Assembly: GCA_004210915.1 (NCBI GenBank)
Contig: SEGS01000035.1
Span: 1-35,599 of the forward strand
Length of the DNA stretch: 35,599 nt
Direction: 5' to 3'
DNA from: Variovorax sp.
GTDB lineage: Bacteria; Pseudomonadota; Gammaproteobacteria; Burkholderiales; Burkholderiaceae_C
Positions 34,701 through 35,599 of the stretch are shown one piece after another. Each line of letters begins with the position of its first letter. Position 1 is the first letter of the stretch. The notes beneath the pieces were generated by a model. That model saw only the letters and a program-made list of their open reading frames with translations. It had not been told where the DNA came from and searched no databases. Made by a program: the position numbers and the translations under genes.

Positions 34701-35599
<899 letters not shown>

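Overview
The window is GC-rich, gene-dense chromosomal DNA that looks like Burkholderiales, most likely Comamonadaceae (Variovorax or Acidovorax type). This rests on the protein sequences, the dapA-bamC pair, the parE / lytic transglycosylase / parC block, the coaBC-dut run and E. coli-type promoter and SOS elements; no rRNA or other taxonomic marker is present. Genes are often joined by ATGA or GTGA overlaps, GTG and TTG starts are common, and no stretch over 300 bases lacks a gene. I saw no tRNA, rRNA, CRISPR array, insertion sequence or prophage.

Region 1 (1-6260, minus strand) is an eight-gene operon: two polar-amino-acid-type permeases, a periplasmic binding protein, an ABC ATPase, then a TIM-barrel isomerase/epimerase, a PfkB kinase, a D-2-hydroxyacid dehydrogenase and a LacI-type regulator cut by the window edge. 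The last four match the Pseudomonas 2-ketogluconate genes kguE, kguK, kguD and ptxS. The palindrome TGAAACCGGTTTCA in front of the first gene is the operator I recall for Pseudomonas PtxS. An ABC importer stands where Pseudomonas has the MFS carrier KguT.

Region 2 (6300-14400) holds a divergent CorA-like membrane protein, a hybrid histidine kinase broken by a one-base frameshift, a universal stress protein, and a 1205-residue membrane patatin-like protein.

Region 3 (14600-17674, plus strand) is a tightly coupled four-gene cluster: acyl-CoA dehydrogenase-like protein, PIG-L deacetylase, NodS-like methyltransferase and family 2 glycosyltransferase. It looks like a small pathway for a modified glycoside or glycolipid and is the best candidate for an undescribed system. 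A NAPE-PLD-like lipoprotein follows.

Region 4 (18976-24710) is the topoisomerase IV block: parE, a lytic transglycosylase, parC and a small membrane protein, with a LexA-type SOS box at the parE promoter. Region 5 (24710-29571, plus strand) has an MFS transporter, a 49-residue membrane peptide, a methyltransferase, dapA, bamC and an MBL-fold hydrolase. Region 6 (29625-35599) has a conserved hypothetical gene, the JmjC ribosomal oxygenase, a SlyD-like isomerase, a glycine-zipper lipoprotein, dut, a small membrane protein, coaBC and, divergently, the first half of pyrG.
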